Notes: generated from the sequence alone by a model not told the origin. Counted from the stretch's first letter, positions 16,854 to 26,658 are shown. The stretch is 64,000 bases of DNA from Chryseobacterium elymi (GCF_003385495.1 NZ_QNUH01000006.1:1-64000), one strand, 5' to 3'. Numbers and translations are program-made.

Positions 16854-18257
16854 TTAAATTTTTATAGTTTTCCATTTACCATTTTTGAAGATCATGAGGA
16901 ACAATACAGCCAGTACAATTTCCGAGGAAACAATAGCGGTGAATATCCCTTTCAGTTCCCACTGAAGCCTTACCCCAAGCAGATACGCCAAAGGAAGCTG
17001 AATCACATAGAACATGATCATGTACAGCAGGGTTACCTGCATAATATTGCCTGCCGCATTAAGGGCACGGCTGATCACCATTGTAAAACCGAGTAAGAGA
17101 TAAGCCATAGACACCACATGGATGTATTGTACAGCGTATCTGGCTACCTCAGCTTCCTTGGTGAAGAACGTCACCACATATTCCGCAGCGAACTGCCAGA
17201 ATATAGCGACGGCTATCAGATAGGTCATATTGATTCCTCCGGCTCTCCATACCGTTTTCTCTGCGCGGTCCGGGTTGCCAGCTCCTAGATTCTGTCCTGT
17301 AAGAACTCCAGCAGCATTTCCTATTCCCCAGGCAGGCATCGTCGCCACAGAAGCAATTCTCTGCGCAATAATGTATCCTGCAAGAGCAGTAGTCCCGAAA
17401 GTAGCGATGATTTTAACCATAATCAGCCAGCTGGAAGTAGGAATAATATACTGAACCAGCCCGCCAAAAGTAATTTTCAGTATTTTCTTAATTAAAGGCA
17501 GGTCAAGATGAAATTTCACCAGAATGTTGACGCTGGTCTTGCGTGTAAGAAGAATAAAGAACTGATATAAAACCGCCAGTAACCGGGATAATATGGTGGC
17601 ATACGCCAATCCCATTAATCCATAAGCAGGAATAAAATCAAGTCCGAAAACAAGAATTATCGCAAAGACCATACTGGAGATATGACAAAGCCAAAGCGAC
17701 TTCATCGCCAGATCCGCATCCCCTGCTCCCCTGAACAAACCATTGATAGACAGACGCAGAATCACTAGGCCGATACTCAGAAAGACCAGTTTGGAGAAAG
17801 GAAGTCCGTTATCTACCATCCCTGTATTAAATCCAAGGAAATTGATGATCTCACCAGCGAAAAGGAATGATAGACCACCAATCAGTAATGCAAAGGCCGA
17901 TGCCAGCAGTATGATATAATGAGCAGTCCGGCCCATACCTTCCTGGTCTTTTTCTCCGGCTCTCCTCGCCGTTAGTGTTGCAGCAGCAATACCCAAACCA
18001 ATGGCAATCGCATTGGCAAAATTGATATAGTTATCTGCAATTCCTACAAGGCCCAAGACCTTATCTCCTAATTTTGCAATAATTAAAAGATTAATGCTGA
18101 CAAAAACAGATTCCATCACGAGCTCCATCACCATCGGAATGGCGAGGCTGAAGATAGAACGGTTGATACTCCCTGAGGTAAGTTCTACTTTTTTTCCCGC
18201 TAAAGCTCCGTACGCAAATACAGAGCCTTCTTTTACAAGATGCAGAAACTTTCTCAT
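16854..18257 (-). CDS. MATE family efflux transporter, putative siderophore exporter
   Basis: The 467-aa protein has about 12 hydrophobic segments in two similar halves, with SIFSLAIPMVMELVMESVFV in helix 1 and GIGNAAGVLTGQNLGAGNPDRAEKT at the start of the second half, both typical of MATE transporters. It overlaps the NIS synthetase gene by 4 bp. In this operon the natural role is export of the finished siderophore across the inner membrane with Na+ or H+ exchange. Related operons elsewhere often use an MFS protein for this step. Confidence 0.9.
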   Translation of the reverse strand: MRKFLHLVKEGSVFAYGALAGKKVELTSGSINRSIFSLAIPMVMELVMESVFVSINLLIIAKLGDKVLGLVGIADNYINFANAIAIGLGIAAATLTARRAGEKDQEGMGRTAHYIILLASAFALLIGGLSFLFAGEIINFLGFNTGMVDNGLPFSKLVFLSIGLVILRLSINGLFRGAGDADLAMKSLWLCHISSMVFAIILVFGLDFIPAYGLMGLAYATILSRLLAVLYQFFILLTRKTSVNILVKFHLDLPLIKKILKITFGGLVQYIIPTSSWLIMVKIIATFGTTALAGYIIAQRIASVATMPAWGIGNAAGVLTGQNLGAGNPDRAEKTVWRAGGINMTYLIAVAIFWQFAAEYVVTFFTKEAEVARYAVQYIHVVSMAYLLLGFTMVISRALNAAGNIMQVTLLYMIMFYVIQLPLAYLLGVRLQWELKGIFTAIVSSEIVLAVLFLMIFKNGKWKTIKI

Positions 18258-20068
18258 ACGGTCGCTACAGAATTTTTATTGGCAATCTGATACAAAGGAT
18301 TCGGCAATGCACCGTCTTTCTTTGGAATAGCAAATGCTTTATTTTCACTGTAGCCGTTGTTTTTCAAACGAAGACTGTTGATGTAGAACCTTTTGAAGGT
18401 AGGAACATACAGGTCATATTTTTCATACCGCTCATTCAGATGAGGATTATGGTTTTTATAGTTCTCTATACAGTCGTGAACAAGCGTCCAGAAGGTCTCT
18501 TCCTGAAAATTGGAATGGGTATGCAGAACATTGGATAAATATCTGAAGAACGCATCAAAAACGCCTAGAAGAATAGACAGCGGAACGTTTTCCTTGTTGG
18601 AAGACTGGATCAGTCCGTCTGCCAGATGGTCAGGAAGTTTCTCCCTTGCTTCTGTCGTCAGGACAATATCATCCACAAAATCTTTGATGACAATTCTCTG
18701 TGGTACTCCGTTTTTCAATACGACCATAATGTTTTCTCCGTGAGGTGTTACACAAAGAGAATGGGTATAATAAATGTGAAGCAACGGTGTAAGATAGGCA
18801 TCCAGATAATCTGTAATCCACTGCTGAATACTGATTCCTGCCTGCTCTGCAAAAGCCTGTACCAATGGAATTCCATTCTGATCTACGAAAAGCAGGGAAG
18901 CCATGGTAAACATTTCTTCGTCGTCCTGTAAATAATTGGATGTACTTTCGCGCCATAAAGCTCCAAGAAATTCGTTATACTGATAAGGAACACCGGCAAT
19001 TGCGCTGTATTGAGGGTGCAGATAAGCAATAGAAGCTTCTTCTCCTAAAAATATGGTTCCTTTTGTTTCAAGATAAACATCACCTTTGATCAGTCCTTTC
19101 ACCCAGTCTGTAATGGAAGGGGCAATTTTCATTTGCTTAGGTGACAGTCCCCTGATATTTCCTGTGCTTAAAATAGAAACAGCAGTTTTCAGATATCTTT
19201 TTTCAGGATGATCTGTATTAAACAAAGTTCTGATGCTCTGCTGTGGGCTGTACATATCATTTCCTTCTCCTAAGAGTATCAGAATATCAGATGCGATATC
19301 ACCGGCAAAATGAATCTTCAGCTTATGTTCCCACTGCCACGGATGCACGGGAATTAAATTATAATCCTCGAGAGACTTTCCGGAATCAATCAGTCTTTGT
19401 TGAAATGACTGATACAATTCGTTTCCAATTTCAGAACGGTAAAATCCTTCCTGATCTATATGCTCCAGCGACTGGAACGCTGATCTGTCCTTATGAGCAG
19501 CCAGCCATAAGACTTTTAAATCTTCTCCTGCTTCGGGAGCAAACGTTTCAAGATCGGCAGGAGAAAATCCTAACCTGCTTTTGTTAACGATGACCCACGG
19601 ATGGCCCGTCATCTGATGCTCTACGGTCTGGTAATTACTGGAAGCGAGCTCTTTTGAAGACATCACGCCTCTGGATAAAATTAATGCGTCACAGTATAAC
19701 GTGTGCAGCAATTCTTCGGTATATCTTGCGAGCGTATTGGCATCCAGATCGAATACGGTCTGCATTTCAAGGAAGAACTGGGGAATATTCAGCACTGAGG
19801 TGGGTACTCCATCCTCTATTTTCACGATACTTTCTGTATCAATGTGCCAGTAATCCATCATTCTTTCCTGTCCGCGGAAAACGTATTCTATAGTCTCGAT
19901 TCCGGTTTCCAGTTTGAAGACAGCAAATCCTTCTTCATCCTGAGTAACGGCAACAGGTTTCAGGCGTTCTTCGTGCATTAACTCTGCAATTGTTTTGGCC
20001 ATAAGATCTCTGTTGGCCTGTAGCCAGATTTCCTGGCTGATGGTATTATTTTTTAAGTGGGTGTTCAT
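18254..20068 (-). CDS. IucA/IucC family siderophore synthetase
   Basis: The 604-aa NIS synthetase condenses a carboxylate with an amine or hydroxylamine through an acyl adenylate. It shows GHPWVIVNKSRLGFSP (155-170), HPWQW (242-246), the ATP-binding SIRTLF (278-283), TPHGENIMVV near 440 and the FERIC-iron-transporter-like FhuF C-terminal domain region. It is one of two NIS enzymes in the operon, so each may attach one arm of a citrate core. Closest by motif to DesD/AlcC-type enzymes, which use N-hydroxy-N-acyl cadaverine. Confidence 0.93.
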   Translation of the reverse strand: MNTHLKNNTISQEIWLQANRDLMAKTIAELMHEERLKPVAVTQDEEGFAVFKLETGIETIEYVFRGQERMMDYWHIDTESIVKIEDGVPTSVLNIPQFFLEMQTVFDLDANTLARYTEELLHTLYCDALILSRGVMSSKELASSNYQTVEHQMTGHPWVIVNKSRLGFSPADLETFAPEAGEDLKVLWLAAHKDRSAFQSLEHIDQEGFYRSEIGNELYQSFQQRLIDSGKSLEDYNLIPVHPWQWEHKLKIHFAGDIASDILILLGEGNDMYSPQQSIRTLFNTDHPEKRYLKTAVSILSTGNIRGLSPKQMKIAPSITDWVKGLIKGDVYLETKGTIFLGEEASIAYLHPQYSAIAGVPYQYNEFLGALWRESTSNYLQDDEEMFTMASLLFVDQNGIPLVQAFAEQAGISIQQWITDYLDAYLTPLLHIYYTHSLCVTPHGENIMVVLKNGVPQRIVIKDFVDDIVLTTEAREKLPDHLADGLIQSSNKENVPLSILLGVFDAFFRYLSNVLHTHSNFQEETFWTLVHDCIENYKNHNPHLNERYEKYDLYVPTFKRFYINSLRLKNNGYSENKAFAIPKKDGALPNPLYQIANKNSVATV

Positions 20069-20075
20069 TGTTCTG

Positions 20076-21392
20076 TTATATTTTGACAGTTGATACAGCA
20101 GCGTGTTTCTCTACATTAAAATCCTGAAAAGCAATTTTCTTTTCGATTTTATAATGTTCTCTTCCCAAAATGTCATTGATGATATAGGAATTACGGTAGG
20201 CCGCCATTCCAAGATCGGTAGAAATGTAGCTGTGGGTGTGTACTTCAGCATGAAGCACATAGATTTCACCGCCGTTATGGTCTATGGAATAATTCCTGTT
20301 GACCGCAAATAGTCCTGCAGAATCTCTTTTAATTCTGGACTGAATATTTTTCAGAAAAGCCGGTTCATGATAACGGTATCCTGTTCCTACTACCAGATAA
20401 TCGGCTTCCTGTTCGTAAGGGACATCCTGCTCCAATTGGGTAAATTCAAGAGTTAAATGATCTGGATTACTGCTATCTACTCTATCCAACTGGCTGTTTG
20501 GAATGATGGTCAGCTTAGGATCAGCATTATCAATATTCAGGTCGTAGATGAAATCATAGATCTGGTTGATGAGGTCGTAATTGATTCCTTTAAACTGTGC
20601 CTGTTGCTTGCTTAATATTGATTTTCTGGCTGCTTCATCCCTGCTGTAAAAATAATCTACATAATCAGGAGAAGTCAGTTCCAGCGTCAGCTTTGAATAT
20701 TCCATAGGGAAGAAACGGTCCGGACGTGAATACCAGCCCAATTGGGTATTTTCATCACGGCTTTGCAATAAATCATAGAAAACCTCTGCAGCACTCTGCC
20801 CTGAACCGATCACGGCAATTTTTTTACCCTGAGCTAAAAGTTCTTCCTTACGGTACAGATAAGAGCTTGTATGAAGAATACGTGAATCCTCTTTCGGAAT
20901 AAACGAAGGAATGTGAGGCTGTGTCCCCGTTCCCAGGATCAGTCTTTCTGTTCTGAAAACTTCGGTTTCCTTAGTTTTGGTATGAATGGTTGTGATTAAA
21001 TATAGTCCGTCTTCATACACGATATCAACCACCTGCGTTGAAAAACGGCACTGCGGCAGCTGGCTCACCACCCATTGGCAGTAACGGTTATATTCTTTAC
21101 GCGGAATAAAAAAATCTTCCCTGATAAAGAATTTGTACAATCTGTTTGTTTCTTTCAGATAGTTCAGAAGGCTTAAAGGATTGGTAGGATCTGCCATGGA
21201 TACACAGTCACACAGAAAGGGCGTCTGCAGTGTTACGTGGTCGATCATTAATCCCGGATGCCAGTCGAAACCGTCTCTCTGGTCAAGGAAAAGTGTTTTT
21301 AATTCAGAAATCGGATTGGATAAAGCAGCAAGTCCTAAATTAAAAGGACCAATACCTATTCCGATCACGTTATATATCGTATCGTTATTCAT
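20076..21392 (-). CDS. Lysine/ornithine/cadaverine N-monooxygenase
   Basis: The 438-aa flavoprotein has the FAD-binding GIGIGPFNLGLAAL (11-24), the NADPH-binding IGSGQSAAEVFYD near 196 and the C-terminal DYLVVGTGY motif, as in IucD, PvdA, AlcA and DesB. It hydroxylates a primary amine to the hydroxylamine that becomes the hydroxamate iron ligand. With a decarboxylase in the operon, the substrate is probably a cadaverine rather than lysine. It overlaps the NIS-GNAT gene by 8 bp and lies 7 bp before the next gene. Confidence 0.93.
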   Translation of the reverse strand: MNNDTIYNVIGIGIGPFNLGLAALSNPISELKTLFLDQRDGFDWHPGLMIDHVTLQTPFLCDCVSMADPTNPLSLLNYLKETNRLYKFFIREDFFIPRKEYNRYCQWVVSQLPQCRFSTQVVDIVYEDGLYLITTIHTKTKETEVFRTERLILGTGTQPHIPSFIPKEDSRILHTSSYLYRKEELLAQGKKIAVIGSGQSAAEVFYDLLQSRDENTQLGWYSRPDRFFPMEYSKLTLELTSPDYVDYFYSRDEAARKSILSKQQAQFKGINYDLINQIYDFIYDLNIDNADPKLTIIPNSQLDRVDSSNPDHLTLEFTQLEQDVPYEQEADYLVVGTGYRYHEPAFLKNIQSRIKRDSAGLFAVNRNYSIDHNGGEIYVLHAEVHTHSYISTDLGMAAYRNSYIINDILGREHYKIEKKIAFQDFNVEKHAAVSTVKI

Positions 21393-23811
21393 GTTCAGTG
21401 ATTTTTACGGTGAATTCTACATCTTTGTTTTGTGGGAATTTTTCCCAGTACCATTCTCTGTAGCAGAAATTAAGGTTGGCTTTTTTATGAGGCATTTCAA
21501 TGACTTTATCTACTTTGAACCCGACATGAGCCTTGTTCATCATAGACGCCAGAGAATCTACCGAGCCTTCCCCTACCATTTTTCCAACCTCCGGCTGGGC
21601 AAATACATAATCTACCATAGACTGGGTGGAAGGAGAAACATATTTCTTCTTCGGGTCTGTGGGTGCGATAAATTGGTGGGTTCCGTAATCGGTAGGCAGT
21701 ACATCATAGTAATCACCGACAATGTCTCTGCATGGCCAGTATACTTCGATATTGCATGTAGGTTCACCATTGCTCATAACGATGTAGCTGTGTGCTTCAT
21801 CACTCGGCAGCATTAAACGGTAATAGGTTTCCAGCTCGTCAATCGGCCAGTTCATCTGCCAGATTTTGATCGCGTGTTCACGGTTAAACCACTCATGAAG
21901 CATTTCTAGGTCTTCATCAAGATCTATAGGTCTCATCGTAACCGTGACATCATCTTTCTGGAAATAACGCTTGAAGAAAGCTTCTTTCCCTTTCGGATGG
22001 ATCAGCTGATCTGAGAAATAATGATAATGAAGAAGATTCGGAACTTTGGCGTAAGAAATGGCTGCTGCACTGGTGATTCCATCGATTTCATTAGCTACCG
22101 CCTTAAAATTTGTTTTTGTTCCCCAATGACGGTTTTTAAGTGCGTAACGGGTAAAATCTGAAGGCATTTCCTGATGAATCTTCTCAAATTCGGTGTGCAG
22201 CATATTGATCAGTGTTCTCTCTTTCACCCATCCCGTCTTTCCTAATGATGCTACAAGTGCTGAAAGATTGCTCACTAAAACATGGTAAGAGATAATATCT
22301 AAAAGACGTTCATCCCTGATAAAAAGATCTTCAATCTCAGGATACGCTTTGGAAAGCTCCGCATACTGTTCTCTTGCGCTTTCTCTTAATAAATATCCCT
22401 GTGCATCTCTTACAAAAAGAGTCGTCGGAAGCAACTGATCACCCAGTTGAATTAAAAGATTCTGTTGGTGTGCTTCAGGAGCCATGCCGTATTGGCTGTA
22501 TAAATGGTTTAAAGGAGCAATCAGCAGATGAATATATTTTGCAAACCAAATGGTAACCGATTCTTCCGGACTGGTTCCCAATTTCTCAGAAACATCTGTA
22601 AAGAATTTTTGGATAAAATTCTGTCCGTCTGCAGGCTCATCCTGACACAGTCTTGCTAAAAGAAGTATTTTATCTTCCTGCTGGAACGGATTTTCGCGGA
22701 TCAGCAGATTAAGGCTTTCAATATTTTTATCCTGATGATAAACGCCTAATGTTACAGGCTCCAAAAGCAGTTTAAACTGGTTAAAATCCTTTTCAAATGC
22801 TGCGCCTGCATGTTTTCTCCATAAAGCTGATGCATAGCCTCTTTTCAGATCCTTCTCCGTATTGATCCTTATAGATCCCGTTAAAAGAACATTTAAAGAA
22901 AACTTTGGCATCCACGGAATATGAGGACTGTACATACTTCTGATGGAAGATGTTGAATAAAATTCTTCCCCAAAAGCTCCGATATGGATCAGAGTACGGT
23001 CTTTGATCATTTCTGCTCCTTCTGCGATAGATAAAAGATAAGTAGCTTCCCAAGGATGACACGGAATCGTATAAAAATCAGAAAGTTTTTCACCTTCGTT
23101 AAGGTATTTCGCTTCAAGATCTTCCGGTAATGAAACGATGCTTTTCAGAAATTCGTTGTAAGGCTGCTCCAAAACCGACTGCTCCAGAACACAGCTTTTG
23201 TGCACCAGAAAATACTCCAGCTGAATACCTTTATTGAATTCCGGGCCGTAAAGAAGCTGTTCTGATCGGGAGAACCCCATTCTCGCTTTTGTAAACGGAT
23301 GAAGATTGTGTCCTACAGGAAGCTGTTGTTCAGATTCCAGGAAAGAATACGTCAAAGCATCCTGATCCTGTAAGCCTTCTTTCATGATCATTTCCAAATT
23401 TCTTAGACTGCTGTGAATCCTTTTCGTAAATAATTCAAGGCCTTTTTCACTGAACTGCTCAGAAAGTTCGCGGTATACGAATTCGGTAAGCTCATCAACA
23501 TCCGGTTCAAAAACCTTTTGATTGTTATGATCAACCACCCATAAAAGCTTTCCATAATTATGGAAAGCACTTTCAGAACGGTAAGAAACCGGAGCGAATA
23601 AAAAGATGTTGCTTTTCTTTAATTCAAATCTTATATGAAGCGGATAGGTACTGTTTTTCAGTGCCTGAGCGGTAAGGGCATCATATTTCGGGACTCCCAG
23701 GTAGAATTTTCCGTTTCCAAGCTCTCGGAGCATTCCGTTCAGCAGGATTCTGATCGTGATTTCCTGTGCTTTTTCCGTAAGCTTAGTTTGCTGTATCAAA
23801 GTCTTCTCCAT
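21385..23811 (-). CDS. NIS synthetase fused to GNAT acyltransferase
   Basis: This 808-aa two-domain protein carries an IucA/IucC synthetase (about residues 1-610; HPWEATYLL, SSIRSMYSP, PKFSLNVLLTGSIR, APEAHQQN) and a C-terminal IucB/AlcB-like acyltransferase (about 620-800; MRPIDLDEDLEMLHEWFNRE, EVYWPCRDIVGDYY, FVGFKVDKVIEMPHKKANL-like end). The GNAT half should acylate the N-hydroxyamine and the NIS half join the product to the carboxylate core. In enterobacterial systems these are separate proteins. It overlaps the decarboxylase gene by 29 bp and the monooxygenase gene by 8 bp. Confidence 0.92.
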   Translation of the reverse strand: MEKTLIQQTKLTEKAQEITIRILLNGMLRELGNGKFYLGVPKYDALTAQALKNSTYPLHIRFELKKSNIFLFAPVSYRSESAFHNYGKLLWVVDHNNQKVFEPDVDELTEFVYRELSEQFSEKGLELFTKRIHSSLRNLEMIMKEGLQDQDALTYSFLESEQQLPVGHNLHPFTKARMGFSRSEQLLYGPEFNKGIQLEYFLVHKSCVLEQSVLEQPYNEFLKSIVSLPEDLEAKYLNEGEKLSDFYTIPCHPWEATYLLSIAEGAEMIKDRTLIHIGAFGEEFYSTSSIRSMYSPHIPWMPKFSLNVLLTGSIRINTEKDLKRGYASALWRKHAGAAFEKDFNQFKLLLEPVTLGVYHQDKNIESLNLLIRENPFQQEDKILLLARLCQDEPADGQNFIQKFFTDVSEKLGTSPEESVTIWFAKYIHLLIAPLNHLYSQYGMAPEAHQQNLLIQLGDQLLPTTLFVRDAQGYLLRESAREQYAELSKAYPEIEDLFIRDERLLDIISYHVLVSNLSALVASLGKTGWVKERTLINMLHTEFEKIHQEMPSDFTRYALKNRHWGTKTNFKAVANEIDGITSAAAISYAKVPNLLHYHYFSDQLIHPKGKEAFFKRYFQKDDVTVTMRPIDLDEDLEMLHEWFNREHAIKIWQMNWPIDELETYYRLMLPSDEAHSYIVMSNGEPTCNIEVYWPCRDIVGDYYDVLPTDYGTHQFIAPTDPKKKYVSPSTQSMVDYVFAQPEVGKMVGEGSVDSLASMMNKAHVGFKVDKVIEMPHKKANLNFCYREWYWEKFPQNKDVEFTVKITEHE

Positions 23812-25309
23812 GCGATTGTATTGTATTTAAAATTTGGTGAACATCTTCTGTTGTCGTAATCGGGTTCAGGAAAGTAAACTTCAGGTAGAAATTTCCATCT
23901 ACTTTGGTACTTGCCACCAGAATTTCTCCGCTGTAGAAAAGCTTCATTTTGATATGCTGGTTCAAAGCATTCAGGTCTTCAATATCAGGTCTGATATAAC
24001 GGAAAACCAAAACGCTCAAATCCGTATCGGAAAGCAGTTCGAAGTGAGGGTTTTCAGTGATCATAGACGCTACATCTTTGGTAAGGTCTATCACTGTGTC
24101 TGTGTATTCTGAGAGCTGTTCTTTGCCCATCATTCTTAAAGTAAACCACAGCTTCAGAGCATCGAATCTTCGTGTACTCTGGATAATGGATTTGTTGATC
24201 TGTGCAGGAATTTCCTCTTCATCCATTTCGGCAGGATTCAGATAGTCTGCATGGTGTTTCAGGATTCTTAATTCCCTTTTGTCTTTAACAATGAAAGCAC
24301 TGCTGCTGATGGGCTGGAAGAAAGATTTATGATAATCTATCGTTACTGAATCCGCTCTTTCGATACCGTTCAGAAGATGACGGTACTTTTCGCTTAATAA
24401 TAAAGCACATCCGTAAGCGGCATCTACGTGCATCCAGATATTATACTGCTCAGCAACGTTGGCAATATCTTCCAGTGGGTCTACGTTTCCGAAGTCTGTA
24501 GTTCCGGCCGTAGCTACAATTCCGATAGGAATATTTCCCATCTGCTCTTCTCTCTTAATGTATTTCTTCAGTAAAGCGATGTCCATGCAGAATCTTTCGT
24601 CTGTAGGGACTTTAACGATGCATTTTTCGCCTAATCCCATGATAGAGGCGTTCTTTAGGTTACTGAAATGAGATTTATCGGAAACAAAAATTCTGAAATG
24701 TCCGGCCTCCTGTGGAAGACCCTCCAGTTTAATATTATGGTTGTATCTCTTCTGGGAGAAGCAGTCACGCATCATCACCAGTCCCATCAGGTTGCTTTGT
24801 GACCCACCTGCCGTGAAAACGCCGTCGCTGGTTTCTGTATTGTATCCTAACTGCTCTGCGGTCCAGTCGATCAGTTTTCTTTCCATGAAGGTTCCTCCGG
24901 CACTCTGGTCGTAAGTATCCTGTGAAGAATTGATGGCACTGACAAGGATTTCTCCTGCCAATGCAGGGATAACGATAGGACAGTTAAGGTGTGCCACGTA
25001 TTGTGGAAGGTGAAAAGCTGTCGCGTGCTTTACATATATAGTATCTACCTCTTCAAGTAGCTCCTGATACGAAGACAGTTTTTGATTAAGGTCTATCTGC
25101 TGTACCATGCCTTTCATTTCTTTGGCTTCGATTCCGCTGAAGGGTTTGTCGTTTCTGTGAAGAAAAGTTCCTACAAGGTCTAAAGTTTCTTCGACAGCGG
25201 AACGATAATGATCATAATTGTGAGAATGAAAAATATTTCCAAAATTCCCCGAAATGTGAGGTAAGTAGGCGCCCAGGATCTCTCCGGCGGGCATTTGATT
25301 GTTGTTCAT
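23783..25309 (-). CDS. PLP-dependent lysine/hydroxylysine decarboxylase (DesA-like)
   Basis: This group II decarboxylase has HVDAAYG (D296) and the Schiff-base lysine in DYHKSFF (K328), numbering from the start chosen here. The frame stays open to an ATG at 25366, but that codon lies in the promoter palindrome; I prefer the ATG at 25309 (MNNNQMPAGEIL), giving 508 aa, a usual family length. It is the first gene of the nine-gene siderophore operon and should make cadaverine or, given the divergent lysine hydroxylase, hydroxycadaverine. DABA or glutamate decarboxylase activity is less likely in this setting. Confidence 0.9.
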   Translation of the reverse strand: MNNNQMPAGEILGAYLPHISGNFGNIFHSHNYDHYRSAVEETLDLVGTFLHRNDKPFSGIEAKEMKGMVQQIDLNQKLSSYQELLEEVDTIYVKHATAFHLPQYVAHLNCPIVIPALAGEILVSAINSSQDTYDQSAGGTFMERKLIDWTAEQLGYNTETSDGVFTAGGSQSNLMGLVMMRDCFSQKRYNHNIKLEGLPQEAGHFRIFVSDKSHFSNLKNASIMGLGEKCIVKVPTDERFCMDIALLKKYIKREEQMGNIPIGIVATAGTTDFGNVDPLEDIANVAEQYNIWMHVDAAYGCALLLSEKYRHLLNGIERADSVTIDYHKSFFQPISSSAFIVKDKRELRILKHHADYLNPAEMDEEEIPAQINKSIIQSTRRFDALKLWFTLRMMGKEQLSEYTDTVIDLTKDVASMITENPHFELLSDTDLSVLVFRYIRPDIEDLNALNQHIKMKLFYSGEILVASTKVDGNFYLKFTFLNPITTTEDVHQILNTIQSHGEDFDTAN

Positions 25310-25363
25310 ATACGTATTTGTAAGGTAATTTTTAAAATCAATAAGTTGTGTAAAAGCGTATAA

Positions 25364-25392
25364 CATACATATGTATATGCTTGATAGTCAAG
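25364..25392 (-). promoter_or_regulatory. Siderophore operon promoter with two dyads
   Basis: Leftward, TTG (25389-25391) and TATGTATG (25364-25371, one mismatch to TAnnTTTG) are 17 bp apart. A perfect 12-bp palindrome ATACATATGTAT (25365-25376) covers the -7 box and a dyad CTTGATAGTCAAG (25380-25392) covers the -33 element. A repressor here would block transcription, as expected for iron control, but neither dyad is a recognisable Fur box. Confidence 0.5.
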
Positions 25393-25422
25393 TTTTTATT
25401 TTTACATTTTTTTTACTTTTTA

Positions 25423-25453
25423 TTTGGTGGTTGATAAATTATTCATAAATTTG
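25423..25453 (+). promoter_or_regulatory. Promoter of the dioxygenase gene
   Basis: TTTG (25423-25426), 19 bp, then TAAATTTG (25446-25453): a full consensus Bacteroidota promoter. It gives a leader of about 67 nt before the start codon at 25527. Confidence 0.7.
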
Positions 25454-25526
25454 AATCGGTTATTGTTATTTAGAATAATTAAAAACAAATATAGAAATTA
25501 TATTCACACACCAAATATTTTTTTTA

Positions 25527-26624
25527 ATGAATTCGCTAGAAATTTTAGATAACGACAGTATTACTGCGGTAAAACTGCTTCCGAGAGTCATTGAGATCAC
25601 CTCTCAGGAAAGAAGAATGATACAAGATGCAGCGACGCATCTTCAGAGAAAATATGGCAGCTATGAAAACAGAGATTTCATTACCCATGTTCATCAGCTG
25701 GCCTCTTATTTTTTACCGGAAAGAATTCTGCATATAGCGGCTGATTTCGCCAGCGACTTTTCGAAAGATCAGTATGGGGCCCTTGTGTTTAGAGGACTTA
25801 TGGATATTGATCAGGAAAGTATAGGAAATACTCCACCCAACTGGCAGTCTGCAGATTATTCCAAATTCAATATCTATGGCTTTGCCTGTGCTTTGATCCA
25901 CGGAGCACTTCCGTCTAAGCCTGTACAATATTATTCACAGCGAAAAGGTGGCGGATTAATGCATGCGATCATCCCGGATGAAAAAATGAGAGAAACGCAG
26001 ACCGGATCGGGATCTGCAACAGATCTTTATGTACATACCGAAGATGCTTTTCTGAAACACCAGGCAGATTTTTTAAGTTTTATGTACATCCGTAATGAAG
26101 AGCAGGTGCCCTCTACCCTTTACTCAATTCGTTCCCATGGATCAATCAGAGAAAAATTCAGGCCTCTTTTTGAACGGATGTATAAGATTCCGAAAGATGC
26201 TAATCTGGAGAGAGGTGCGGATGAAGAAGAAGCATTGGATGCCGTTCTGTATGGTAACTATGAGTTGCCCTTTATGAGGTTTGATGCTGCTGAACAGCTG
26301 TTTAATCCAAGCATTCGGCAGACTGATGAAGCCCATCATCATCTGAACGAGTTTTGGGAAGAGGCAAGAGATCTGATCTATTCAGGGTTCACACCACAGG
26401 CCGGAGATGTGATATTGGTGAATAACCATTTATGTGCCCACGGGAGATCTGCTTTCAGAGCCGGGGTAAGAAATGTTGATGGTGTAGAGCACGAATGTCA
26501 GAGAAGAATTATGCTTCGTATGATGAGTAAAGTGAGTCTTATGGAAATGAGAGCGCACACACTTACTGAAGACCCGTTCTTTGTAATTGAAGAACATTTG
26601 GGTAAAAATTTTGAAAATATTTAA
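25527..26624 (+). CDS. Fe(II)/2-oxoglutarate dioxygenase, probable L-lysine 4-hydroxylase
   Basis: The 365-aa protein belongs to the clavaminate synthase-like group of TauD-fold dioxygenases. The metal ligands are visible as H170-x-E172 (YVHTEDAF) and H305 (HLCAHGRS), with the 2-oxoglutarate arginine probably in CQRRIMLRM (326-332). Free-lysine 4-hydroxylases (KDO enzymes) from Bacteroidota including a Chryseobacterium belong to this group, as I recall. 4-Hydroxylysine would be decarboxylated by the divergent operon's first enzyme to 3-hydroxycadaverine. The gene has its own promoter and terminator. Arginine or enduracididine hydroxylation is the alternative. Confidence 0.82.
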   Translation: MNSLEILDNDSITAVKLLPRVIEITSQERRMIQDAATHLQRKYGSYENRDFITHVHQLASYFLPERILHIAADFASDFSKDQYGALVFRGLMDIDQESIGNTPPNWQSADYSKFNIYGFACALIHGALPSKPVQYYSQRKGGGLMHAIIPDEKMRETQTGSGSATDLYVHTEDAFLKHQADFLSFMYIRNEEQVPSTLYSIRSHGSIREKFRPLFERMYKIPKDANLERGADEEEALDAVLYGNYELPFMRFDAAEQLFNPSIRQTDEAHHHLNEFWEEARDLIYSGFTPQAGDVILVNNHLCAHGRSAFRAGVRNVDGVEHECQRRIMLRMMSKVSLMEMRAHTLTEDPFFVIEEHLGKNFENI

Positions 26625-26658
26625 AGTATTTCATTATTACTTGATTATCATTATGATG

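Noticed and set aside
25310..25366. Upstream ATG for the decarboxylase
   Set aside because: It overlaps the promoter palindrome and would precede the likely transcription start; the shorter product fits the usual length.
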